Positions 33,345 to 42,399 of a stretch of DNA of 64,000 nucleotides are shown in pieces; within the stretch, counting starts at the first letter, position 1, and each line of letters starts with the position of its first letter. The notes under the pieces are model-generated. The model saw only the letters and a program-made list of their open reading frames with translations, was not told where the DNA came from and ran no database searches. A program made the position numbers and the translations under genes. Source of the stretch: Bog-950 sp964615305 (lineage in GTDB: Bacteria; Bacteroidota; Bacteroidia; Chitinophagales; LD1); the NCBI GenBank assembly GCA_964615305.1, contig CAZTNA010000008.1, positions 1-64,000 on the forward strand, written 5' to 3'.

Positions 33345-35780
33345 TTAGTTTCTCAACGGCTTACCACTCGTTAATATTGACTGAATACGCTCCAAAGTTT
33401 TCTTCTCACCACAAAGTGAAAGGAATGCTTCGCGCTCTAAATCCAACAAATATTGTTCAGTAACTTTCGATTCAGAAGTTAAGTCGCCACCGCAAAGAAC
33501 CCATGCAATCTTCTGCGCAATTTTGAAATCGTGTTCGCTGGCATAGCCGCCTACTTTGAAAGTAGCTGCCCCTGCATACAATGCACTCAAACCTGTTCTT
33601 CCCAATACGGTGATATCATCGCGCTGTGGTTTTTGCACATAGCCATTGTTGTATAGTTCCAACACTTTGTCTTTTGCTTCTGCAATCAAACGAGATTGGT
33701 TGACTACCACAGAATCTTTTTTCTTGTCCAACACACCAATGTTGAAACCTTCATAGGCAGAAGTAGCCACTTTTGCTGTTGCAATAGCTGTGAAGCGTTC
33801 CGCCAACTGAGGAATTTGTGCATCACCGGCATAGTAAGCATCTGAAGCGCGAAGCGCCATTTCTTTTGTTCCGCCACCACCAGGGATAAGACCCACACCC
33901 ACTTCCACCAATCCGATATAAGTTTCGGCACTTGCTACAGCTGCATCGGCATGCATAGAAAATTCGCACCCGCCACCGAGGGTCATACCATGTGGCGCAG
34001 CCACTACCGGAATAGAAGAATAACGACAACGCATAGTAGAACCCTGGAATGCGCGAACCGCAAAATCCAATTCATCGTATTCCTGCTCTAAAGCGAACAT
34101 GAAAATCATAGCGAGGTTTGCACCTGCGCTAAAGTTCGGGTAATCGTGACCCAACACAACTCCTTTCCAACCTTGTTGCTCGGCAATGTCAATTCCTTTG
34201 TTGATGGCTTCAATTACTTCGCCACCCAATGAATTCATTTTTGTGCTCCACGAAACGTTCAACACACCATCACCGATATCATCAATTCTTGAGAAGGCAT
34301 TTTTCCAAACCGGCTTCTGGTCTTTGTAGTTATCTAAAATGATAAACGCTTCGCGGCCCGGAATTGCCTTGTATGATTTGGAAGGAATGTCGTAATACTT
34401 CTGCACGCCATTTTCTACTTTGTAGAAAGTTTTGAAACCGGCAGCTAACATTTCATCTACCCAAGTGCCTACTTTAAATCCTGCTTCACGCATTCCTTTC
34501 AATACCGCTTCAACACCAATGGCATCCCACTGTGCAAACGGACCAATCTCCCATCCGAAACCCGCACACATAGCATCGTCAATTCTGTAAAGCTCATCGC
34601 TAATTTCAGGAATACGATTGCTTACATAAGCAGAAACGTAGTAGGTGAGCTTACGCAAAAATTCTCCGTGCTTATCGGTTTGCTTGGCAATAGCTGCCAG
34701 ACGTTTTTTCAAATCTTCAATGCTCTTTAATTCGGTGGTTGCCGATTTAGTTTTTGCAGAAGGTTTGTATTCCAGTGTTTTCCAATCGAGCGTAGCAAAC
34801 GACTTTTTGCCTGAAGCATCTTTTGTTTTTTGGAAGAAGCCCTGACCGGTTTTATCGCCAATCCATTTGTTGGTTTCCATTTGCAGAATCCATGACGGCA
34901 CCTGCAACACATCGCGATACTCATCGTTCGGCAGGTTGTCGTAAGCGCCCTTCATTACTTTAATCATGGTATCCAAACCAACCACATCCGTAGTTCTGAA
35001 TGTTGCTGATTTTGGTTTACCGATTAAAGTTCCTGTCAATGCATCCACTTCATCAATAGTCATATCCATTTCCTGCATCAACTTAATAACTGCTGCAATG
35101 CTGAAAACGCCCACGCGATTGGCAATAAAAGCCGGAGTGTCTTTACACAACACGGTTTGCTTACCGAGATACAAATCGCCATAGCTCATTAAGAAGTCAA
35201 TTACTTCCGGGTGAGTTTCGTTGGTAGGAATTATTTCCAGCAAACGCAGGTAACGCGGAGGGTTGAAATAGTGCGTGCCGCAGAAGTGTGCACGGAAATC
35301 ATCGCTTCTTCCTTCTGCCATCAGGTGAATAGGAATACCCGAAGTGTTGGAAGTAATGAGCGTGCCCGGCTTGCGGAACTGTTCTACTTTTTCAAAAACT
35401 ATTTTCTTGATATCAAGGCGCTCTACCACCACTTCAATAATCCAGTCGGCATTTTTGATCAGGTTTAAGTTGTCGTCAAAGTTTCCGGTGGTAATGCGGC
35501 TGGCAAATGCTTTGTCATAAACCGGATTCGGATTGCTCTTTAAAGCAAATGCCAGAGCATCGTTTACTAACTGATTTCTCTTAGCGGGTTTCTTTGCATC
35601 GGCTTCGCTCAAATTAGGCGTTACGATGTCAAGCAAATAAACCTTCAAGCCGATATTGGCATAGTGCAATGCGATTCGCGAACCCATTACACCCGAGCCC
35701 AACACGGCAACGGTTTTAATTTTTCTGGCTTTAGCGGGAGTTACATTCACCGCTTTTGTTTCTTGTGCTGTTGCGCTCAT
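33345..35780 (-). CDS. fadB: 3-hydroxyacyl-CoA dehydrogenase / enoyl-CoA hydratase
   Basis: 811-residue bifunctional beta-oxidation enzyme. NAD-binding Rossmann motif VAVLGSGVMGSRIALHYA at about 25-42, HAD signature HYFNPPRYLRLLEIIPT, and GFGWEIGPFAQWDAIG in the second HAD C-domain. An enoyl-CoA hydratase/crotonase domain follows from about 510 (VVLGHDYPNFSAGANLAM oxyanion loop, GMTLGGGCEFSMHADA, GLIPGGGGTKEMALR). The dehydrogenase-first order is the long Bacteroidota/Actinobacteria type rather than E. coli FadB. First gene of the operon with fadA and the fadE-like gene. Confidence 0.95.
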   Translation of the reverse strand: MSATAQETKAVNVTPAKARKIKTVAVLGSGVMGSRIALHYANIGLKVYLLDIVTPNLSEADAKKPAKRNQLVNDALAFALKSNPNPVYDKAFASRITTGNFDDNLNLIKNADWIIEVVVERLDIKKIVFEKVEQFRKPGTLITSNTSGIPIHLMAEGRSDDFRAHFCGTHYFNPPRYLRLLEIIPTNETHPEVIDFLMSYGDLYLGKQTVLCKDTPAFIANRVGVFSIAAVIKLMQEMDMTIDEVDALTGTLIGKPKSATFRTTDVVGLDTMIKVMKGAYDNLPNDEYRDVLQVPSWILQMETNKWIGDKTGQGFFQKTKDASGKKSFATLDWKTLEYKPSAKTKSATTELKSIEDLKKRLAAIAKQTDKHGEFLRKLTYYVSAYVSNRIPEISDELYRIDDAMCAGFGWEIGPFAQWDAIGVEAVLKGMREAGFKVGTWVDEMLAAGFKTFYKVENGVQKYYDIPSKSYKAIPGREAFIILDNYKDQKPVWKNAFSRIDDIGDGVLNVSWSTKMNSLGGEVIEAINKGIDIAEQQGWKGVVLGHDYPNFSAGANLAMIFMFALEQEYDELDFAVRAFQGSTMRCRYSSIPVVAAPHGMTLGGGCEFSMHADAAVASAETYIGLVEVGVGLIPGGGGTKEMALRASDAYYAGDAQIPQLAERFTAIATAKVATSAYEGFNIGVLDKKKDSVVVNQSRLIAEAKDKVLELYNNGYVQKPQRDDITVLGRTGLSALYAGAATFKVGGYASEHDFKIAQKIAWVLCGGDLTSESKVTEQYLLDLEREAFLSLCGEKKTLERIQSILTSGKPLRN

Positions 35781-35969
35781 GTCTTAAATAATTATGGTAA
35801 ACAAATTGTTGAGGTTGAATTAGGGACAACGAATGTAGAAACAGTTTGTATTTTACCAAACGGTTGGTAGGGAAAAATATTTTACCTAAATTCTATTACT
35901 TCTTTGTCGTTTTATAACCGAATGATTACCACAGAAAAATACTTTTGTGATTCGCTTTTTTTTGAAACC

Positions 35970-38003
35970 ATGCCCTTTAACCTTACCACTAAATACAAAC
36001 CATCTGGCGACCAACCCCAAGCTATCAAGCAATTGGTACAGGGCGTTCAGCAGCATGATAAGCATCAGGTTTTGTTAGGCGTAACCGGATCCGGAAAAAC
36101 ATTTACTGTGGCTAATGTGATACAGCAGGTGCAGAAACCCACGTTGGTGCTCTCACACAACAAAACACTCGTGAGCCAATTGTATGGCGAGTTCAAACAG
36201 TTTTTTCCGGATAATGCAGTGGAGTATTTTGTTTCGTACTACGACTACTATCAACCTGAAGCATACATTCCATCTACGGGCACTTACATTGAAAAAGATT
36301 TATCCATCAACGAAGAAATTGACAAGTTGCGTTTGAGTGCTACCGCTTCTCTCCTTTCAGGCAGGCGCGATATTATAGTGGTGGCTTCGGTGAGTTGTAT
36401 TTACGGCCTAGGCAATCCGGTTGAAATTGAAAACGGAATTATCCGCATTCAAAAAGGGCAGGTAATTGCGCGCAATAAGTTTTTACACAACCTGGTGAAC
36501 AGCTTATACTCAAGAGCCGAAGAAATTACCCGCGGAACTTTTCGCGTAAAGGGCGATGTAATAGAAGTTGTTTTGCCTTATGTAGATTATGCTTATCGAA
36601 TTACGTTCTTTGGTGATGAAATTGAAGAGATAGAAAGTTTCGATCCGGTAACAGGTCGCAGATTAGGTAAGTTAGACATAGCTGCTATTTTTCCTGCCAA
36701 CCTGTATGTAACATCTAAAGACTCGTTGATGCGCGTGCTAGATGAAATTCAGGAAGAGTTGAACTCTCAGGTGGAATATTTCCGTGAAGTAGGCAAGCAT
36801 GTAGAAGCATCTCGCTTGAAAGAACGCACCGAGTTTGATATGGAAATGATGCGCGAACTTGGCTACTGCTCAGGCATCGAAAATTATTCGCGGTTTTTAG
36901 ATAAGAGAGAAAAAGGCACCCGCCCTTACTGTTTGCTTGACTACTTTGCCGATGACTTTCTGCTTGTAATAGATGAAAGCCACGTTACTGTTCCGCAAAT
37001 AGGCGGCATGTATGGTGGCGACCGTTCACGGAAAATGAATCTGGTAGAATATGGTTTTCGTTTGCCTTCGGCTATGGATAACCGTCCTCTGAATTTTCAT
37101 GAGTTTGAAGCAAAAATGAACCAAGCCATTTATGTAAGCGCCACCCCCGGTGATTATGAAATGGAAAAAACCGAGGGAGAGTTTGTAGAACAGATTGTTA
37201 GACCCACAGGGTTGTTAGACCCACCTATTGAAGTGCGGCCAAGCTTAAATCAGATTGATGATTTGCTGGAAGAAATAGATGAGCGTATTAAGAAAAAAGA
37301 GCGTGTGCTGGTTACCACACTTACCAAGCGCATGGCAGAGGAACTGAACAAATATATGATGCGCCTGAGTATTAAGTGTCGATATATACACAGTGAAGTA
37401 GATACGCTCGACCGCATTGAAATTATCCGTGACTTGCGCTTAGGAAAATTTGATGTGCTGATTGGTGTAAATCTTTTGCGCGAAGGTTTGGATTTGCCCG
37501 AAGTTTCGTTGGTGGCAATTCTCGATGCAGATAAAGAAGGATTTTTGCGAAACCGTAGAAGTTTAATTCAGGTAAGCGGACGTGCTGCGCGTAACGCAAA
37601 TGGTTTGGTAATAATGTATGCCGATAAGATAACCAACAGCATGCAGTTGACTATTGACGAAACCAACCGCAGGCGCGAGAAACAGTTGAAGTATAATGAA
37701 GAGAACAACATTACTCCAACAACAGTTTTTAAATCGCGTGAGGAAATAATGAAGCAAACTTCAGTGTTAGACATCAGAAGCAACTCGCCAAATACGTACA
37801 CTGAAATGGAAAATGAAACAACCATGGCAGCAGAGCCGGTAGCAGATTATTCTTCTGCCGATAGTTTACATAAGGCAATAGAATCGAAGCGTAAGAAAAT
37901 GCTGGAAGCATCTAAAGATCTAGACTACCTCACAGCCGCTAAACTACGCGATGAAATGCTGTCGTTGCAAAAGAAGTTGAAAGAAAATTTCGAGGAAAAA
38001 TAA
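35970..38003 (+). CDS. uvrB: excinuclease ABC subunit B
   Basis: 677-residue helicase-like damage verifier of nucleotide excision repair. ATG at 35970 gives the family start MPFNLTTKYKPSGDQPQAI; an upstream TTG would add 22 unlikely residues. Walker A GVTGSGKTFT, the beta-hairpin YYDYYQPEAYIPSTGTYIEK, DESHVTVPQ (motif II region), SGRAARNANG (motif VI) and the C-terminal UVR motif (LEASKDLDYLTAAKLRDEML) that contacts UvrC are intact. Length is normal. Confidence 0.97.
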   Translation: MPFNLTTKYKPSGDQPQAIKQLVQGVQQHDKHQVLLGVTGSGKTFTVANVIQQVQKPTLVLSHNKTLVSQLYGEFKQFFPDNAVEYFVSYYDYYQPEAYIPSTGTYIEKDLSINEEIDKLRLSATASLLSGRRDIIVVASVSCIYGLGNPVEIENGIIRIQKGQVIARNKFLHNLVNSLYSRAEEITRGTFRVKGDVIEVVLPYVDYAYRITFFGDEIEEIESFDPVTGRRLGKLDIAAIFPANLYVTSKDSLMRVLDEIQEELNSQVEYFREVGKHVEASRLKERTEFDMEMMRELGYCSGIENYSRFLDKREKGTRPYCLLDYFADDFLLVIDESHVTVPQIGGMYGGDRSRKMNLVEYGFRLPSAMDNRPLNFHEFEAKMNQAIYVSATPGDYEMEKTEGEFVEQIVRPTGLLDPPIEVRPSLNQIDDLLEEIDERIKKKERVLVTTLTKRMAEELNKYMMRLSIKCRYIHSEVDTLDRIEIIRDLRLGKFDVLIGVNLLREGLDLPEVSLVAILDADKEGFLRNRRSLIQVSGRAARNANGLVIMYADKITNSMQLTIDETNRRREKQLKYNEENNITPTTVFKSREEIMKQTSVLDIRSNSPNTYTEMENETTMAAEPVADYSSADSLHKAIESKRKKMLEASKDLDYLTAAKLRDEMLSLQKKLKENFEEK

Positions 38004-38004
38004 A

Positions 38005-38036
38005 AACCCCGCTACTGATTGAACAGTAAACGGGGC
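38005..38036. terminator. terminator-like hairpin between convergent genes
   Basis: CCCCG-CT-ACTG / CAGT-AAA-CGGGG stem with a small internal bulge; on the minus strand it is followed by TTTTTATTTTT, so it best serves the cytochrome gene. Confidence 0.65.
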
Positions 38037-38081
38037 TACCTGAAGATTCCTTCAATCTTGCGGTAAAGAGTTAGGGGCTAA

Positions 38082-39044
38082 TTATTCATCCCACTTGCGA
38101 TCAACAGCGTTTTTAATTTTTGGAATAGTTTGCAAATAGGCCCACATGGATTTTACCTCTAAATCGGTTAGACCATTGTAAGGCAGCATTGGGTCACGAA
38201 GCGATTTTCCGTTTTTACTTTTCGATTCACGCATTGCTCTCGAAAAATCTTCCAGCGTCCAACGGCCCAAACCGGTTTCTTCATCCATAGTAATGTTAGC
38301 AGTAAAGCGTTTTGTGCCATCTAAAGCTATCATCAGGTTTCCACCACCACAATACCCACCGCTTTTTTCGGGTTCTGCCTGATTCATAGTTTTAAAGTCA
38401 GCTGAATGGCACGGGTAACAATCATAACGGCCGGTTATCAGATATTTGCCGTAAGTAACAGCATCGTTTGTGTCAGGTTCTGCTATAGCACCGGCCGGAT
38501 AAGGAATTTTCTTAAATGCCACCAAACACAAAAATTTTGTAAGAAAGCTCGGTTTGCTTTCAACTTTCGGAACTTCTGATGCTTGCACATAAGGTTTATC
38601 GGAACGAAGCAATGCTATGAGTGCCTTTAAATCATAATCGCTCAAATGCGGGAATTTGGGCATGTAGGGTGGCAGAAACTGACCATCTGGTTTTACACCG
38701 GTGCGCAATAGGTAAGCAATCTGTGCATCTGTCCAGTTTCCAATTCCATGTTCCTTGCTTTGGGTAATATTAGCTGAGTGAATTTCCCCAAAATCAGGAG
38801 GCAGCTCACCCAATAAGCGCCCCGAAAGTTTACCATCACTGCCGCGGTGGCAAACCACACACTGCACAGCTGCTATTTTTTCGCCTCGGGCTATCATGGC
38901 CGAATCGCCCGGCACTTCGGTGTATTCTATCTTATCAACTTCGTATTTAGGTATGCCCCGCAATTGAATAAACGAAGCAAAACTCACTACAGCTACAACT
39001 ATCAATAGCACTAAGTAAAAGAGAACTCGTAATACTTTTTTCAT
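38082..39044 (-). CDS. dihaem cytochrome c, membrane-anchored
   Basis: ATG at 39044 gives 320 residues that start with a membrane anchor (VLRVLFYLVLLIVVAVVSFA). Two c-type haem sites are visible: CVVCH (Cys62-His66) and CYPCH (Cys209-His213), each followed by a methionine-rich helix region (for example PPYMPKFPHLSDYDLKALIALL). It is periplasmic, haem attached by the Ccm/Ccs system, and probably carries electrons to an oxidase or from a dehydrogenase. No partner enzyme gene is adjacent. Confidence 0.9.
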   Translation of the reverse strand: MKKVLRVLFYLVLLIVVAVVSFASFIQLRGIPKYEVDKIEYTEVPGDSAMIARGEKIAAVQCVVCHRGSDGKLSGRLLGELPPDFGEIHSANITQSKEHGIGNWTDAQIAYLLRTGVKPDGQFLPPYMPKFPHLSDYDLKALIALLRSDKPYVQASEVPKVESKPSFLTKFLCLVAFKKIPYPAGAIAEPDTNDAVTYGKYLITGRYDCYPCHSADFKTMNQAEPEKSGGYCGGGNLMIALDGTKRFTANITMDEETGLGRWTLEDFSRAMRESKSKNGKSLRDPMLPYNGLTDLEVKSMWAYLQTIPKIKNAVDRKWDE

Positions 39045-39190
39045 ACGCGTAATTTTAAGGTTAACTAATGGTTTGTTAATGTGTATTTCGACAATATACA
39101 AAGTGATTTCGAAAACAGAAAAAATTATTTCAGCTGTGTTTGCAGGGCACAAAATCTTCTACTCGCTCTGTTTTTTACATTCGCGCCCCT

Positions 39191-41098
39191 ATGCATTATT
39201 TGTCAGTAGAGAACCTCACCAAATCTTTTGTAGAAAAACCACTTTTCACCAATATAAGCTTCAATATAGAGCAAGGTGATAAAATTGCGCTGGTAGCTAA
39301 AAACGGAGCCGGCAAAACTACATTGCTAAATGTGCTGGCCGGCAAAGACACTGCCGACAGCGGAAAGGTTTGGGTGAATAAAGAAGTAAGCGTTTCGTTT
39401 CTTGACCAAAACCCATTGTTTGACAAAGGCAAAACAGTGCTTGAAAATATCTTGAGTTACAACCATCCGGTGGTTAATACCGTACGCGAATATGAGTTAG
39501 CTATGGAACACCACAATGAAGCAGCACTAACTTCACTAATGGAAAAAATGGACGAGCTGGGCGCGTGGAATTTTGAAAGTAAAGTGAAAGAAATTTTGCA
39601 CTCACTCAATATTACCGACCTCGAACAAATGACTGATTCTCTTTCGGGCGGGCAGCGCAAGCGTTTGTCATTAGCAAAGGTTTTAATTGATATCAGTTTT
39701 GGTGAACGCAATAACTTTTTAATTCTTGATGAACCCACGAACCACCTCGATTTTGAAATGATTGAGTGGCTGGCTGAATTTCTTTCGGACAACAAAACCA
39801 CTTTGCTGCTGGTTACCCACGACCGCTTTTTTCTCGAGGCCGTTTGCAACGAAATATTGGAATTAGAAAACGAACAACTATATGTACACCGTGGTAATTT
39901 TGAGAGCTACCTTTTGCGTAAAGCAGAGCGTGAAGAAAGTGATGCTGCTTCACTTGACAAAGCAAGAAATCTATACCGCAAGGAACTGGAATGGATGCGT
40001 AAACAACCCAAAGCACGCACTACCAAATCAAAATCGCGGCAGGATGCTTTTTATGACGTAGAAGAAAAAGCCACCACCCGCAAGGCAGACGACAAACTTC
40101 AATTGCACGTAAAAATGACCCGCATAGGCGGTAAAATTCTGGAGTTGAAAAAGGTTTACAAATCGTTTGGTGAAAAGAAAATTCTACAGTCGTTCGATTA
40201 TACGTTTAAGCACCGCGAACGAATAGGCATTATTGGTAAAAACGGTGTGGGCAAATCAACTTTTCTAAACATCATTATGGGTTTAGAAAATGCTGATTCG
40301 GGAAAAATAAACTCCGGTGAAACAGTGGTGTACGGCTACTTTCATCAGCAGGGGCTGCAACCTAAAGAAGATAAGCGGGTAATAGAATTTGTGAAAGACA
40401 TTGCAGAACACTTTCCACTGGCCGATGGCACCAAAGTTTCGGCCGGGCAATTTTTGCAATTGTTTCAGTTTAGTCCAGATCAACAGTTTACTTACATAAG
40501 CAAGTTAAGCGGTGGCGAGAAAAAACGCTTGCAACTACTCTCCATTCTTTTCAGCAACCCGAATTTTTTGATTCTCGATGAGCCTACCAACGATTTGGAT
40601 TTAGTAACCCTGGCAGTGCTCGAAGAATTTCTGGAACAGTATCAGGGCTGTGTAATTATTGTTTCGCACGACCGCTACTTTATGGATAAACTGGTTGACC
40701 ATCTTTTTGTCTTTGAGGGCGAAGGCATAGTGAGTGATTTTCCGGGTAACTACACACAATGGCGGCAAGCAGAGATAATGAAAAAGAGAAAACCGGTAGC
40801 AGAAGCAAAAGTTCAGGTAACCGAAAGCAAGCAACCCGCAACGGAGTTACAAAAAAACACATCTCCCGCTCCCGCTAAAAAGAAACTGAGCTTTAAGCAA
40901 AAAACAGAGTTGGATGCATTGCAAAGAGAAATTCCCGAACTGGAAAAAGAAAAGGAAGAACTGAACCAAAAACTGATTACCGGTAACATTCCTTATACCG
41001 AAATGAATCAGTTGATAGACCGACACCAAACTGTTTCTAAAATGCTGGAAGAAAAAGAAATGCGTTGGTTAGAGTTGAGTGAAATTACCGAAGTATAA
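39191..41098 (+). CDS. ABC-F family ATPase (Uup/EttA-like)
   Basis: ATG at 39191 gives 635 residues with two ABC cassettes and no membrane segments. Cassette 1: AKNGAGKTT, LSGGQRKR, FLILDEPTNHLD. Cassette 2 (from about 315): GKNGVGKST, LSGGEKKR, FLILDEPTNDLD. The first Walker A starts with Ala in place of the usual Gly. A linker and a C-terminal coiled coil (FKQKTELDALQREIPELEK and on) are Uup-like and may bind nucleic acid. ABC-F proteins act on the ribosome, in translation or antibiotic protection. Confidence 0.93.
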   Translation: MHYLSVENLTKSFVEKPLFTNISFNIEQGDKIALVAKNGAGKTTLLNVLAGKDTADSGKVWVNKEVSVSFLDQNPLFDKGKTVLENILSYNHPVVNTVREYELAMEHHNEAALTSLMEKMDELGAWNFESKVKEILHSLNITDLEQMTDSLSGGQRKRLSLAKVLIDISFGERNNFLILDEPTNHLDFEMIEWLAEFLSDNKTTLLLVTHDRFFLEAVCNEILELENEQLYVHRGNFESYLLRKAEREESDAASLDKARNLYRKELEWMRKQPKARTTKSKSRQDAFYDVEEKATTRKADDKLQLHVKMTRIGGKILELKKVYKSFGEKKILQSFDYTFKHRERIGIIGKNGVGKSTFLNIIMGLENADSGKINSGETVVYGYFHQQGLQPKEDKRVIEFVKDIAEHFPLADGTKVSAGQFLQLFQFSPDQQFTYISKLSGGEKKRLQLLSILFSNPNFLILDEPTNDLDLVTLAVLEEFLEQYQGCVIIVSHDRYFMDKLVDHLFVFEGEGIVSDFPGNYTQWRQAEIMKKRKPVAEAKVQVTESKQPATELQKNTSPAPAKKKLSFKQKTELDALQREIPELEKEKEELNQKLITGNIPYTEMNQLIDRHQTVSKMLEEKEMRWLELSEITEV

Positions 41099-41171
41099 AT
41101 TCCTTATTCGCACTTCTTCCGTCTTACCAAATCTCCATTCCACAAACAGTCCGTTCATTTGTATTTGCACA

Positions 41172-41198
41172 GGTCTTTTGTCTTGTGTCTTGCGTCTT
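41172..41198 (-). repeat. heptamer tandem repeat, AGACACA type, reverse orientation
   Basis: Reverse-complemented, units AGACGCA, AGACACA, AGACAAA, AGACC run head to tail. It lies in the 113-nt gap between the ABC-F gene and the arginase-like gene, 14 nt before the latter's ATG. Confidence 0.65.
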
Positions 41199-41211
41199 CT
41201 ATTTTGCTTTC

Positions 41212-42399
41212 ATGATTTACGACTTCCTTACTCCTATCAACAAAGAAACCCTGCTCGATGGGCAGGAACTTCACCCCGGGCAAATTGGCAACTACATGTT
41301 TATTTACGATGGCAAAGAGCCTGAAATTGGATGGTACGATGTAGCTATAATCGGAGTACCCGAAGACCGTTCCTCAGTAGGAAACCATGGCAGCGCTAAA
41401 GCGCCCGACTTAGTGCGCAAAGAGTTTTACAAACTTTTTTTACCCCCCGTTGAAAAAGAATTTCATGTTATTGACTTAGGAAACATTACACCGGGTGAAA
41501 CCGTACGCGACACCTACTTTGCACTTGCTTCGGTAATGGTAGAACTCATTACGCATAAAGTTTTTCCGATAATAATTGGCGGCAGTCACGACCTGGCCTT
41601 TGGTCAATACATTGGCTACAAAGCTTTACAAACACTTATCAATGTAGTAAATGTTGACGAACGCATTGACATGTTCGAAAATGGCCCCATTACACCAGGC
41701 AAAATGCCCGACAAAATAGATGCTGCCTCATTTATCATGAGCATTTTCACACACACGCCTAATTATCTTTTCAATTACTCACACCTCGGTCATCAAACCT
41801 ACCTTAACGATTCGAAAGCTATAGAAACCTTAGAGAGCTTAAACTTCGATTGTCACCGCCTTGGGTTGCTGCGAGCTAACATGGAAGAAGCGGAACCAAT
41901 TCTTCGTGATGCTGATATGCTCACCATTGATATTTCAGCCGTGCGTATGGCCGATGCTCCCGCACACGCACAAGCATCGCCTAACGGTTTTACCGGTGAA
42001 GAACTTTGTCAAATAACCCGTTATGCGGGCTTGAGCGATAAGCTGACTTCGCTCGGCATTTATGAATTGAATCCCGGCTACGATAATAATCGCCAAACAC
42101 TTCAATTAACTGCTCAAATGATTTGGTATTTTATTGAGGGCTATTACTCCCGTGTGGGCGACTATCCGCTAACCATTGACGAACACCTCAAATTTACTGT
42201 GCACCTTGAAGACACCGGCCACGAAATTATTTTCTGGAAAAGCAACAAAACCGACCGCTGGTGGATGGAACTACCCTATGGTGATAAAGAAAAAATGGCG
42301 CGCCATCAGATTGTGCCTTGCAGCAAGCGCGACTACGAACTTGCCTGCGAACAAGAACTGCCAGACCGCTGGATGAAAGCATATACTAAACTGGCTTAG
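41212..42399 (+). CDS. arginase/formimidoylglutamase-family protein with altered metal site
   Basis: ATG at 41212 gives 395 residues of the ureohydrolase fold: GVPEDRSSVGNHGSAKAPDLVR (about 48-69), IIGGSHDLAFGQY (about 122-134), VNVDERIDMF (about 147-156) and ADMLTIDISAVRMADAP (about 235-251). Canonical arginases have GG(D/G)H, DAHxD and SxDxDxxDP. Here the His of GGSHD remains, but DAHxD reads DERID (His to Arg) and the DxD reads DIS (second Asp to Ser). A binuclear manganese site therefore looks incomplete. A long C-terminal extension (RWWMELPYGD and on) is unusual for arginase. Likely a family of non-hydrolytic or altered-function relatives in Bacteroidota. Confidence 0.8.
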   Translation: MIYDFLTPINKETLLDGQELHPGQIGNYMFIYDGKEPEIGWYDVAIIGVPEDRSSVGNHGSAKAPDLVRKEFYKLFLPPVEKEFHVIDLGNITPGETVRDTYFALASVMVELITHKVFPIIIGGSHDLAFGQYIGYKALQTLINVVNVDERIDMFENGPITPGKMPDKIDAASFIMSIFTHTPNYLFNYSHLGHQTYLNDSKAIETLESLNFDCHRLGLLRANMEEAEPILRDADMLTIDISAVRMADAPAHAQASPNGFTGEELCQITRYAGLSDKLTSLGIYELNPGYDNNRQTLQLTAQMIWYFIEGYYSRVGDYPLTIDEHLKFTVHLEDTGHEIIFWKSNKTDRWWMELPYGDKEKMARHQIVPCSKRDYELACEQELPDRWMKAYTKLA

